The translations under genes were made by a program, and so were the position numbers. This document shows positions 1-6,084 of a stretch of DNA of 16,593 bases, piece after piece. Under the pieces are notes generated by a model that saw only the letters and a list, made by a program, of their open reading frames with translations, did no database searches and was not told the DNA's origin. Numbering within the stretch: the stretch's first letter is position 1; the number at the start of each line of letters is the position of its first letter. Source of the stretch: JAGHBT01 sp035311885 (lineage in GTDB: Bacteria > Krumholzibacteriota > Krumholzibacteriia > Krumholzibacteriales > WJIX01). The stretch is taken from positions 1 through 16,593 of the forward strand of contig CAZKNG010000050.1 of assembly GCA_964554125.1 (NCBI GenBank), written 5' to 3'.

Positions 1-925
1 CAACCCTGAAATTTTTTGCGCTGTCTTCAGGTATAAAGGGTCCGAAGAGTAATTCGGAAAGCGCTATTGCCATCTTCAACTCATTTTCTGTTCCGCATTT
101 ATCAGCCCAGTCTATGGTGTAATCCAGCTGCCTCCTGTCAAGAAGAAGTGATAGTTTTTTTATTTCAGCAAGGTTCCGTAAGTGTAGAAATGACAGATAA
201 GACAGGTGGACGCTCATATGCCATAATGAATGTTCAGGGCAGAGTGTTTTTATCCGGTGACCGAGAGCTTCAACAGTAACGTTCTTTTCTTTCAGAGCAG
301 CTCTGTCCATACTACTCCTTCTTTTAGGGTCCAGAAGGGACCAGTGCAGTTCGATAACACTGTCCATCCGCTTACCTCTGGTAAATATTAAATGAAAATG
401 ATATTTTTTATATTCCCTGATCGATTTTATTCCGGAATAAACCCTGTATCCTTCGCCTTTCAGAATCCGGGTTGCTTTGTCGACTTCATCCGGATCCACA
501 AGAATGTCCGTATCCTTAGAAACCCTTACTCCGGGATCGCTGTAAAGTAGCTTCGCCAGCGCGACACCTTTTACAACAACGGGCTCGATAGATTCTCTTT
601 CCATCCTCTTTAAGATTTCAACAAGTTCAGCTTCCTTTTTAAGATATCTTGCCTGAGCGAGAATATATTCTTCTTTGAGTTTTGCCGACACTTCAGCGGG
701 AAGCGAATCTATCCTGCCGGCGTCAAAGAAGAAACGGTACGCTCCCGCCAGACTGTTATGATATCCCGCCAGTTTAATAAAATATTTCCAGTTAAAATTG
801 CCGTTAATCAGAGAACCGATTCTGTTTATGACAGAGTTGTCATTCAACCCGGGCTCAGTAATAGAACCCGCGATGAGCAGGAATGCCTTTTCTTCGGATC
901 TTAATTTCTTCGGTCGTTTTTTCAT
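1..925 (-). CDS. Nucleotidyltransferase family protein (NTP_transf_5-like), partial at left edge
   Basis: I translated the minus strand by hand. It stays open from an ATG at 925-923 to the window edge (308 codons), so the C-terminus is missing. The core reads VVVKGVALAKLLY, then R-x-S-K-D-T-D-I-L-V. This is the KG...Y...R..D-x-D-hydrophobic pattern of the uncharacterised nucleotidyltransferase family PF14907, and the paired Asp residues are the expected metal ligands. The helical N-terminus (SLINGNFNWKYFIKLAGYHN) also fits that family. Such proteins are common in lasso-peptide and polysaccharide gene clusters, but their substrate is mostly unknown. The start lies 2 nt after the stop of the upstream lasso-B2-like gene and has no clear Shine-Dalgarno, so translation is probably coupled to that gene. 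Family assignment is fairly sure; function is not. Confidence 0.8.
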   Translation of the reverse strand, partial: MKKRPKKLRSEEKAFLLIAGSITEPGLNDNSVINRIGSLINGNFNWKYFIKLAGYHNSLAGAYRFFFDAGRIDSLPAEVSAKLKEEYILAQARYLKKEAELVEILKRMERESIEPVVVKGVALAKLLYSDPGVRVSKDTDILVDPDEVDKATRILKGEGYRVYSGIKSIREYKKYHFHLIFTRGKRMDSVIELHWSLLDPKRRSSMDRAALKEKNVTVEALGHRIKTLCPEHSLWHMSVHLSYLSFLHLRNLAEIKKLSLLLDRRQLDYTIDWADKCGTENELKMAIALSELLFGPFIPEDSAKNFRV

Positions 926-927
926 TT

Positions 928-1431
928 TTAATCGAAATCTGTTTTTTGCAAGTTTTCGTAATCTGTATCTGATTCTTCAGCAAAGAGACCTGATTCCTCT
1001 TCGGGAATTGAAAAGAATAATTTAAACTTTTCTACTTTACCTTCGGGCTCCATATACGTTTTGTTGTCTAATGAAAGCCAGCTGTGTCCTGTGAGATTAC
1101 CGTCTTCCCATTTGACGCCGAAATTTATTATAACAGGCTGACCGTAATAACGCAGGAAACGGAAAAGAAGAAGACTTCTTTTTAAACATGAATATTTAAT
1201 GCCGATCTTAGTCAGGATAAACTGAATTCTTCTGCATAGATAGATAACCCTCTCCAGCGTCAACGAATTGTCAGTATAATGTGTTTTGCCGGGAGTTATA
1301 ATTGATACAAGCTTGTGTATTTTAAATATTTTGATCATAAAGGGTAGAATAAGCATGAATGAAAAAATATGAAGGACTAAAATAAACTCTCTCGGAGAGG
1401 ATAGTATCGAAGCTATCTTTTTTATTCTCAT
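928..1431 (-). CDS. Lasso peptide biosynthesis B2-like protein (transglutaminase-like fold)
   Basis: 167 aa. The C-terminal half matches the Transglut_core3 / lasso B2 cysteine-protease family. Cys82 lies in S-C-L-K-R-S-L-L-L-F, followed by an R-x-x-G-x-P-V-like strand, with His116 in G-H-S-W and Asp122 in S-L-D-N. Together these form the expected Cys-His-Asp triad. In lasso pathways B2 removes the leader peptide with help from a PqqD-like B1 protein. Residues 16-36 are hydrophobic and may be a membrane or helical segment. The start has a good Shine-Dalgarno (GAGGAAGA) just before the ATG at 1431. The gene is first in a minus-strand unit with the nucleotidyltransferase. No precursor peptide, B1 or cyclase gene is visible in the window, so a role outside lasso peptides is possible. 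The Glu/Ser-rich tail after residue 140 is non-conserved in character. Confidence 0.75.
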   Translation of the reverse strand: MRIKKIASILSSPREFILVLHIFSFMLILPFMIKIFKIHKLVSIITPGKTHYTDNSLTLERVIYLCRRIQFILTKIGIKYSCLKRSLLLFRFLRYYGQPVIINFGVKWEDGNLTGHSWLSLDNKTYMEPEGKVEKFKLFFSIPEEESGLFAEESDTDYENLQKTDFD

Positions 1432-1485
1432 TCTTCCTCGTAAACGGTAAATTTACTGGTTTCTGAAGAAATAAAGTGTTCAACT

Positions 1486-1514
1486 ATAATATATCTTATT
1501 GAATTTTATTACAA
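1486..1514 (-). promoter_or_regulatory. Candidate sigma70 promoter for the minus-strand pair
   Basis: Read on the minus strand, TTGTAA (1514-1509) and TATTAT (1491-1486) are separated by exactly 17 nt. Transcription would start near 1479, about 50 nt before the B2-like ATG. The -10 matches five of six consensus bases and the -35 four of six. The surroundings are AT-rich. Confidence 0.5.
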
Positions 1515-1619
1515 GCACTGGCGGGCAAATTGGGCAAATATCATTTGACCGGCTGCTTTTAGACCGGAAATTTAAGGCTTCCTGAAGCATTTTTTGAACA
1601 TTCTCAAAAAGACGGTTTT

Positions 1620-1639
1620 GTGTAACGTATTTGTTACAC
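1620..1639. promoter_or_regulatory. Palindromic operator or enhancer site, copy 1
   Basis: A perfect inverted repeat: GTGTAAC (1620-1626), six bases, then GTTACAC (1633-1639). The half-site and spacing are the same as in the copy centred exactly 90 bp to the right. The TGTAAC-N6-GTTACA geometry resembles TyrR-type boxes (TGTAAA-N6-TTTACA), which are bound by proteins with a FIS-like helix-turn-helix; sigma54 activators use the same fold. The binding protein is not identifiable from this window. Confidence 0.6.
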
Positions 1640-1708
1640 TTCTATCACTGTTGGGTTATTCCGCAACCTGTTATTAAAAATTACCTTGGCGGAATAATAA
1701 AGAAATAC

Positions 1709-1730
1709 AGTGTAACATTTATGTTACACT
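1709..1730. promoter_or_regulatory. Palindromic operator or enhancer site, copy 2
   Basis: A perfect 9-bp inverted repeat, AGTGTAACA and TGTTACACT, around the 4-nt centre TTTA. It contains the same GTGTAAC-N6-GTTACAC core as copy 1. Its centre is about 129 bp upstream of the start predicted from the sigma54-like element at 1823-1838, a normal distance for an enhancer site. No poly-T follows it, so it does not look like a terminator. Confidence 0.6.
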
Positions 1731-1782
1731 TAAATCGCGAAAATGAATTGCCCCGTTTTTCTATTGTCATGTAACAGGCGTG

Positions 1783-1811
1783 TTGACAAGGGTTTATAAA
1801 CTATGTTTACT
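1783..1811 (+). promoter_or_regulatory. Candidate sigma70-like promoter overlapping a third TGTAAC half-site
   Basis: TTGACA (1783-1788) is a perfect -35 box, followed after 17 nt by TTTACT (1806-1811), a four-of-six -10 box. The -35 lies in the right half of a degraded third copy of the palindrome: TGTAAC at 1770-1775, six bases, then GTT. A protein bound there would cover the -35. This is an alternative to the sigma54-like element for transcribing the RNA downstream. Confidence 0.35.
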
Positions 1812-1822
1812 TTCTCTCTCAT

Positions 1823-1838
1823 TGGAATGGTTTATGCG
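1823..1838 (+). promoter_or_regulatory. Candidate sigma54-type (-24/-12) promoter
   Basis: The sequence has TGG at 1823-1825, with GG at 1824-1825, then exactly 10 nt and GC at 1836-1837. Against TGGCACG-N4-TTGCW, 8 of 12 positions match, including the obligatory GG and GC at the right distance. Transcription would start near 1849. Palindromes centred about 129 and 219 bp upstream fit enhancer-bound activators. One such match alone could be chance; the combined arrangement is what makes it plausible. Confidence 0.4.
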
Positions 1839-1848
1839 GTTATATAGA

Positions 1849-1990
1849 TAGAAAGAATGAGATAATAGAATTGATTCCATCGGGGGCTCCTAAGCGGTGT
1901 GTGAGTTAATATACCGCGAAATAACTCAAGTGTAACGCCGATGTGGAGTGTAAGGGGATCCTCCGGACATAACGTCCGGAGGATTTTTTC
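1849..1990 (+). ncRNA. Candidate structured small RNA or leader RNA with pseudoknot and intrinsic terminator
   Basis: No convincing ORF lies here, yet the stretch ends in a strong intrinsic terminator and begins just after promoter-like elements. An outer helix pairs CATCGG (1878-1883) with CCGATG (1938-1943). Inside it, GCGGTGT (1894-1900) pairs with ATACCGC (1911-1917), with one G-U. The loop segment TGAGTTA (1902-1908) pairs with TAACTCA (1922-1928). The last two helices interleave as an H-type pseudoknot with joining segments of 1, 2 and 4 nt. The result is a compact folded domain of about 65 nt plus terminator. It could be a free-standing RNA of about 140 nt or a terminator-controlling leader of the thioredoxin gene 94 nt downstream. 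I do not recognise it as 6S RNA, tmRNA, a T-box or a common riboswitch. Confidence 0.45.
1958..1990 (+). terminator. Strong intrinsic terminator
   Basis: An 11-bp perfect stem (ATCCTCCGGAC at 1958-1968 with GTCCGGAGGAT at 1974-1984) carries a 5-nt loop, ATAAC, and is followed by a T run to 1989. The T run is only on the right, so it works for plus-strand transcription, although no protein gene precedes it on that strand. This implies an upstream non-coding transcript or an attenuator ahead of the thioredoxin gene. Confidence 0.9.
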
Positions 1991-2005
1991 TTTCCAAATT
2001 GGGAT

Positions 2006-2033
2006 TTGCGTTAATTGGATATTTGAGTATATT
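2006..2033 (+). promoter_or_regulatory. Weak candidate promoter for the thioredoxin gene
   Basis: TTGCGT (2006-2011) and TATATT (2028-2033) are 16 nt apart, after the terminator and about 50 nt before the thioredoxin start. The -10 is good (five of six) and the -35 poor. If real, thioredoxin is transcribed independently of the upstream RNA. Confidence 0.3.
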
Positions 2034-2083
2034 TTCTATTACCTGACGAATAATATTTATTTAAATGAGGGGGGCAATCTGAA

Positions 2084-2437
2084 ATGGAACATTTGACAAA
2101 GGAGACCTTTCAGGAAAAGGTATTTAATTTTTCTGAGAACAAAGAGTGGAAGTTTGAAGGGGAACTTCCTTGCGTTATTGATTTTTACGCGGACTGGTGC
2201 CAGCCATGCAAGATGGTTACTCCGATATTGGAAGAACTGTCTGAGGAATTTGATGGTAAGATAAATATCTACAAGGTAGACACCCAGGATCAGCAGGAAC
2301 TGGCGGCAGCGTTTGGAATTCGCAGTATTCCCTCAATATTGTTCTGTCCCAAAGACGGCCAGCCTCAGATGGCAGCAGGAGCATTGCCGAAAGATGCCTT
2401 TATAAAGGCATTTAAAGATGTCCTGAATGTAGAGTAG
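2084..2437 (+). CDS. Thioredoxin-family protein
   Basis: 117 aa, the size of a single-domain thioredoxin. The active site W38-C39-Q40-P41-C42 follows the usual F-Y-A-D strand, and the cis-proline is Pro83 in R-S-I-P-S. The redox dithiol is therefore intact, but Gln replaces the usual Gly in WCGPC, which may shift the redox potential. There is no signal peptide, so it should be a cytosolic disulfide reductase. The ATG is preceded by a G-rich Shine-Dalgarno (GAGGGGGG, 2067-2074). It stands alone between the terminator at 1990 and the ATPase promoter at 2547, and no thioredoxin reductase is nearby. Family assignment is very sure. Whether it is the main thioredoxin cannot be told, so I give no symbol. 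Confidence 0.95.
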   Translation: MEHLTKETFQEKVFNFSENKEWKFEGELPCVIDFYADWCQPCKMVTPILEELSEEFDGKINIYKVDTQDQQELAAAFGIRSIPSILFCPKDGQPQMAAGALPKDAFIKAFKDVLNVE

Positions 2438-2546
2438 GAAACCCGCGTCCAGGGAAAAAGCACTCTTAATGTAACTTTTCTTTCTCACGCGAAACCAGAG
2501 AAGAAAGTGAATTTATACAAGAGTCTTCCCACGGCAGATAACTGAG

Positions 2547-2576
2547 TTGACACTGTCTCGTGAACTGTTTTATAAT
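2547..2576 (+). promoter_or_regulatory. Consensus sigma70 promoter of the V/A-ATPase operon
   Basis: Perfect TTGACA (2547-2552) and perfect TATAAT (2571-2576) are separated by 18 nt. The predicted start is near 2583, about 47 nt before the first ATPase gene. This is the strongest housekeeping promoter in the window and implies high basal expression of the rotary ATPase. Confidence 0.85.
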
Positions 2577-2629
2577 CCCCCTATTGATTAATCGAGCTGT
2601 TATCATTCTTCTTGAAAAGGTATTTTATC

Positions 2630-2947
2630 TTGAAAGAGATTGTAAAAAGGATTATGGAAACGGAGCGTGAGCTCAGCGAAGATGTTGAAAATGCCCGTAA
2701 TCGTTCTCAGCAGATCGTCAGAGAAGCGGAAAAGAAGAGCCGGGAGATAGTAGAAGAAGCCAAACGGGAAGCAGTCGCCAGATCTAAGGAGATCATAGAG
2801 GAGATTAAAAGGGAGGCGGAAGAGGAAAGAACGAATCAGGTGGAAAGCGTTAAGAAGAGCAGCTCTGATCTTATTTCAAAAAAATCAAATGAAATAGAAA
2901 AAGTGACCGACCGGATAGTAAGAATAGTGACAGGTACAGTAAAATAA
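2630..2947 (+). CDS. V/A-type ATPase subunit H (peripheral stalk, G-like)
   Basis: About 105 aa, almost wholly a charged heptad coiled coil (R-E-A-E-K-K-S-R-E-I-V-E-E-A-K-type repeats), opening with MKEIVKRIMETEREL as in archaeal AhaH and related G subunits. It pairs with subunit E to form the peripheral stalk that holds the catalytic head against rotation. I chose the TTG at 2630 because GAAAAGG (2614-2620) lies 9 nt upstream and the protein then starts like its family. A TTG at 2612 adds six residues without a Shine-Dalgarno, and an ATG at 2654 sits too close to its AAAAAGG. It is the first gene behind the consensus promoter. Family assignment rests on coiled-coil pattern, size and operon position, since coiled coils diverge quickly. 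Confidence 0.8.
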   Translation: MKEIVKRIMETERELSEDVENARNRSQQIVREAEKKSREIVEEAKREAVARSKEIIEEIKREAEEERTNQVESVKKSSSDLISKKSNEIEKVTDRIVRIVTGTVK

Positions 2948-2994
2948 CGAGCCTGTCTTTGTTTCTCTCTGGTTTGGAGAAATGTTCATATAAG

Positions 2995-4056
2995 ATGGTT
3001 TTTAAACCGATTAGCAGATACTCTCTTGTAAATGCCAGGGTAAGAGCCAGGCTCAGCACTCTTCTGCCGGCTGAGGTGGTAAAACGCCTTACTGAAAGTG
3101 CCGGTGTTGAAGAATTCTACCGCGGGCTGTCGGGTACGATCTACGAGGATCTTTTTTCCAATCCTGAAATCTCGATCGACCCGAGGATTGCCGAGAAATT
3201 ATTACTTGAAAAAGAAATAGCATGGAATATAGAACTTATAAGTGATCTGAAAGATGAAGTAAGAGAGCTTGTTTCTCATTTTCTTGAAAAATACGAAATT
3301 GAAAATATTAAGAATGTTCTCAGAATCAGGGTCGCGGCAGGGGTGGAAGGTAATTATCAATATATCCCGGATATAAACCTTCCGAATTCAATTCCATACG
3401 CAGATTTGATAGAGGCTTCCACTATGGAGGACGCTTTGCTGCTTCTTGAAGGAACTCCCTATATTTCTCCGGCCTTAGAGGCTTTGGGTGATTACAGGGA
3501 GAAGAAAACACTTTTTCCCGTGGAGACCGCTCTGGAGATCGATTATTATCGCAGGCTGCGCGATAAGGTTGACAAACTGGACAGGCGGGACAGGAAGATA
3601 GCTCGAAGGCTGATAGGAATCGAGATAGATCAAAAGAATATAGACTGGCTGATTCGCCTTAAATTCTACTACGATATTCCTGCCGCCGATCTGCTTGATT
3701 ATAATATACCGGGAGGGAGTTCACTAGACAGTTCAAAATTAATCAAAGTCTTTAAATCCAATTCTGCCGAGGAGTTACTCTCCGCGGCTCTTGGCCAGTA
3801 TTTCGGAAAAGCCTCCGGGCTTTTTTCAGGCGAAGCGGAGAAAGGAAAGCTCTATATTCTTGAAATAATCCTCTGGAATTACCTGGTAGGTGAGGCGAAG
3901 AAAGCCCTTGGAGGATTTCCCTTTACAGTAGGGACGATTCTGGCTTATTTGATTCTTAAACGAGCTGAAGTGAGAAATCTTATTACTATATTGAACGGCA
4001 AGGTGCTCGGGATGAACAGAGATTATATCGAAGAGCATTTAAGGGTTTTATTTTAA
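2995..4056 (+). CDS. atpC: V/A-type ATPase subunit C (AC39/d-type, rotor adaptor)
   Basis: About 353 aa. The start, with R-Y-S-L-V-N-A-R-V-R-A-R-L-S at residues 7-20, is typical of the vATP-synt_AC39 family (YAYxNARVRALxSxLL). The mostly helical body ends in the family's characteristic ILxxKxxxxxxEEHL-like tail (here N-G-K-V-L-G-M-N-R-D-Y-I-E-E-H-L). This funnel-shaped subunit joins the D/F rotor shaft to the membrane ring. The ATG at 2995 gives the expected N-terminus, but its best Shine-Dalgarno (GGAGA, 2976-2980) is 14 nt away. In-frame TTG codons at 2959 and 2974 are alternatives. The gene sits second, before I, whereas in Methanosarcina-type operons C follows E. Confidence 0.9.
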   Translation: MVFKPISRYSLVNARVRARLSTLLPAEVVKRLTESAGVEEFYRGLSGTIYEDLFSNPEISIDPRIAEKLLLEKEIAWNIELISDLKDEVRELVSHFLEKYEIENIKNVLRIRVAAGVEGNYQYIPDINLPNSIPYADLIEASTMEDALLLLEGTPYISPALEALGDYREKKTLFPVETALEIDYYRRLRDKVDKLDRRDRKIARRLIGIEIDQKNIDWLIRLKFYYDIPAADLLDYNIPGGSSLDSSKLIKVFKSNSAEELLSAALGQYFGKASGLFSGEAEKGKLYILEIILWNYLVGEAKKALGGFPFTVGTILAYLILKRAEVRNLITILNGKVLGMNRDYIEEHLRVLF

Positions 4057-4065
4057 GGCAGTTGT

Positions 4066-6072
4066 ATGTTTAAACCAAAAAATATGCATCAGATGAATGT
4101 CGTTATCTTTGAGTCGAAACTCGATGAAGTGGCCAGAGCTATAACACGGCTGGGCATTCTTCATCTCGTAAAGCTTGATGAAGAAATGCCGTGGACAAGA
4201 AAAATCAAGGATTGTGATGCTGTAGATAAGCGAAGGGAGATAGGAAGACTCAGGGACCGTGTTTCAGTGTTGATGAAAGAGCTTGCCGTTGAAGAGGTTC
4301 CCCTTACGCGCGGCGATGAATATATCGAAGAATTTTCTGATAGTAGTCTAGAAGAGATAGCAAGCAGACTTGAAGGGCTTGAATCTGAAACGGAGCAGCT
4401 GATAGAAAAGCGTAAAGAGCTTACCGTTCGTCTCAAACAGCTTCAAAGCATTTTCAGCAGGTCCGCTCCGCTTTCCCATCTTGGGATAATGTCGCCTGAT
4501 GAAAAATACAGATTTTTAACTGTTCGTTACGGAATTATCCGCCATGACAATGCCGGATACGTAAATGAAGAAATATCTTCTCTTGCCGCGGTTGCCATCA
4601 CTCTTGAAAGAAGAGGAGATGAAGATGTGATTCTTCTTATCGGGTTGAAGAAGGACAGGCTCAAATTGAAACGGATTCTTCGTGAAGCGGCTTTCAGGGA
4701 GATCAAGATATCCTCTGATAATGATGTGGCTGCCGGTCCGGATGTTATGGCTGGAGGGATACGGGATAAAATAGAGCAAATCGAAGAGGAAATAAGCAGG
4801 ATCAGATCAAAGCTGGAAGAGGTTAAAGAGAAAAATGCTTCTTTGATCGCGCAATATTACCAGCTGCTTAATGTGGGAGAACTTTTCATAAAGGTGAAGG
4901 GGTATATGAAGAAGACAAAGAAGACATATCTCTTCTCAGGTTGGATTCCCAGTTCAAGAAAGGAGTTCGTAAAAAGCGAAATTCTGAAAGCGGCGGGGGG
5001 GCAGGCAATCATTGAGATTATAGCGCCTGAAGAGATAGACGGGGCAGGGGAAGGAAAGGTGAATGTTCCTGTTCTGCTTAAACACCCGAATTTTATGAGG
5101 CCGTTTGGGATGCTTGTTTCAAGCTATGGAATACCGGGCTACAGGGTGATAGATCCCACTTTTATAGTTGCCGTAACTTTTCTGCTTATGTTCGGTATGA
5201 TGTTCGGAGATATCGGGCATGGGGCGGTGCTCTGTGTTATAGGATGGTTGACAGGATTTCGCGGCAGAAAGGGAGATGCAAAGAAAAAACCGTCGATCCT
5301 TGTGGGAAAGCTCGCCTTCTATTGCGGGATTTCATCGATAGTCTTCGGAGTTTTATTCGGAAGTGTTTTCGGGCTCGAACAGCTGATTCCCGGGTTATGG
5401 CGGAGACCTATGAATAATGTAATCTATTTCTTTAAGGTAGCCATATTCTTCGGAGTTGCCATGATAAGCGGAGGTATTCTGATTAATATCGTGAACGCGA
5501 TCCGCATGAATGATTTCAAAGCTCTATTCTTCGACCATGCAGGTGTTGTAAGCGCGGCAATGTACTGGTGCGGAATTGCCGTAGTTTCCGCCTTTCTGGC
5601 GGGCAGGCCTATCCCCGTCAGGCTTCTCGTGATAGGGATAGGGGGGCCTCTCCTGTTGATCTTCCTTAGAGAGCCTATCTTCGCCGCCCTGGGAAAAAGA
5701 AAACCCCGTTTCGAAGAGGGGGTCTTTACATACATGATGGAAACTGTTATTGAGATAATGGAAATTGTTACCGGATATCTCGGCAACACAGTTTCATTTA
5801 TCCGCGTTGCGGCTTTTTCCCTTGCTCACGCCGGGTTGTTTGTAGCAGTATTCAGTCTTGTGGATATGGTCAAGGGCGGCAGCGGAGGTATTTTTTATTC
5901 AGCATTGATACTTATTCTAGGTAATGCTGTAATTATTGCTCTTGAAGGACTCGTGGTTACAATTCAGGCTATTCGTCTGGAATACTACGAATTCTTCAGC
6001 AAATTTTTTGTAGCCGGGGGAGTTGAATACAAACCGATAGGTTTCGAAGGAAGTTCCCCGCGGTCGAAGTGA
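4066..6072 (+). CDS. atpI: V/A-type ATPase subunit I (a-subunit, membrane stator)
   Basis: 668 aa, the normal length. Residues 1 to about 345 form a cytoplasmic arm with coiled coils (about 95-130 and 225-265). From about residue 350 there are seven or eight hydrophobic segments, beginning at the R-P-F-G-M-L...G-I-P-G-Y-R-x-I-D-P-T element. The functionally key region N-T-V-S-F-I-R-V-A-A-F-S-L-A-H-A contains Arg580. This corresponds to the essential stator arginine of yeast Vph1 and Enterococcus NtpI, which releases the ion from the ring carboxylate. The motif G-M-M-F-G-D-I-G-H-G is also conserved. This subunit forms the ion half-channels facing the K ring. Start: ATG with AAGG about 8 nt upstream, 9 nt after gene C. 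Confidence 0.97.
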   Translation: MFKPKNMHQMNVVIFESKLDEVARAITRLGILHLVKLDEEMPWTRKIKDCDAVDKRREIGRLRDRVSVLMKELAVEEVPLTRGDEYIEEFSDSSLEEIASRLEGLESETEQLIEKRKELTVRLKQLQSIFSRSAPLSHLGIMSPDEKYRFLTVRYGIIRHDNAGYVNEEISSLAAVAITLERRGDEDVILLIGLKKDRLKLKRILREAAFREIKISSDNDVAAGPDVMAGGIRDKIEQIEEEISRIRSKLEEVKEKNASLIAQYYQLLNVGELFIKVKGYMKKTKKTYLFSGWIPSSRKEFVKSEILKAAGGQAIIEIIAPEEIDGAGEGKVNVPVLLKHPNFMRPFGMLVSSYGIPGYRVIDPTFIVAVTFLLMFGMMFGDIGHGAVLCVIGWLTGFRGRKGDAKKKPSILVGKLAFYCGISSIVFGVLFGSVFGLEQLIPGLWRRPMNNVIYFFKVAIFFGVAMISGGILINIVNAIRMNDFKALFFDHAGVVSAAMYWCGIAVVSAFLAGRPIPVRLLVIGIGGPLLLIFLREPIFAALGKRKPRFEEGVFTYMMETVIEIMEIVTGYLGNTVSFIRVAAFSLAHAGLFVAVFSLVDMVKGGSGGIFYSALILILGNAVIIALEGLVVTIQAIRLEYYEFFSKFFVAGGVEYKPIGFEGSSPRSK

Positions 6073-6084
6073 AAGGAGAAATAA

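Larger units (their letters stand above)
1432..2083. other. 652-nt gene-free regulatory region between divergent units
   Basis: No ORF here has a credible start and length on either strand. The region holds the minus-strand promoter (1486-1514), a direct repeat GGGCAAAT at 1523-1530 and 1532-1539, two palindromes, a degraded third TGTAAC copy (1770-1788), plus-strand promoter-like elements, the candidate RNA and its terminator. A further GTGTAAC half-site at 1930-1936 falls inside the RNA itself. The right-hand 90 nt are AT-rich leader of the thioredoxin gene. Confidence 0.75.

Noticed and set aside
1519..1536. Possible sigma54 element TGGC...TGGGC upstream of the palindromes
   Set aside because: The GG to GC distance is 12 nt rather than 10, and the palindromes lie downstream of it.
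1480..1590. 36-codon minus-strand ORF upstream of the lasso-B2-like gene, considered as a precursor peptide
   Set aside because: No Shine-Dalgarno, no leader/core features (no suitable Thr before a Gly core start with Asp/Glu 7-9 residues later), and it reads through the predicted promoter.
1894..1925. T-box-like string (TACCGCG at 1912-1918) before a terminator, near the start of a gene
   Set aside because: The T-box core AAGGGTGG preceding ACCGCG is absent, there is no Stem I with room for a specifier loop, and the downstream gene is thioredoxin, not an aminoacyl-tRNA or amino-acid gene.
2476..2508. CT-rich/GA-rich hairpin after the thioredoxin gene as a terminator
   Set aside because: The stem is interrupted by a bulge and G-U pairs, and no T run follows it.
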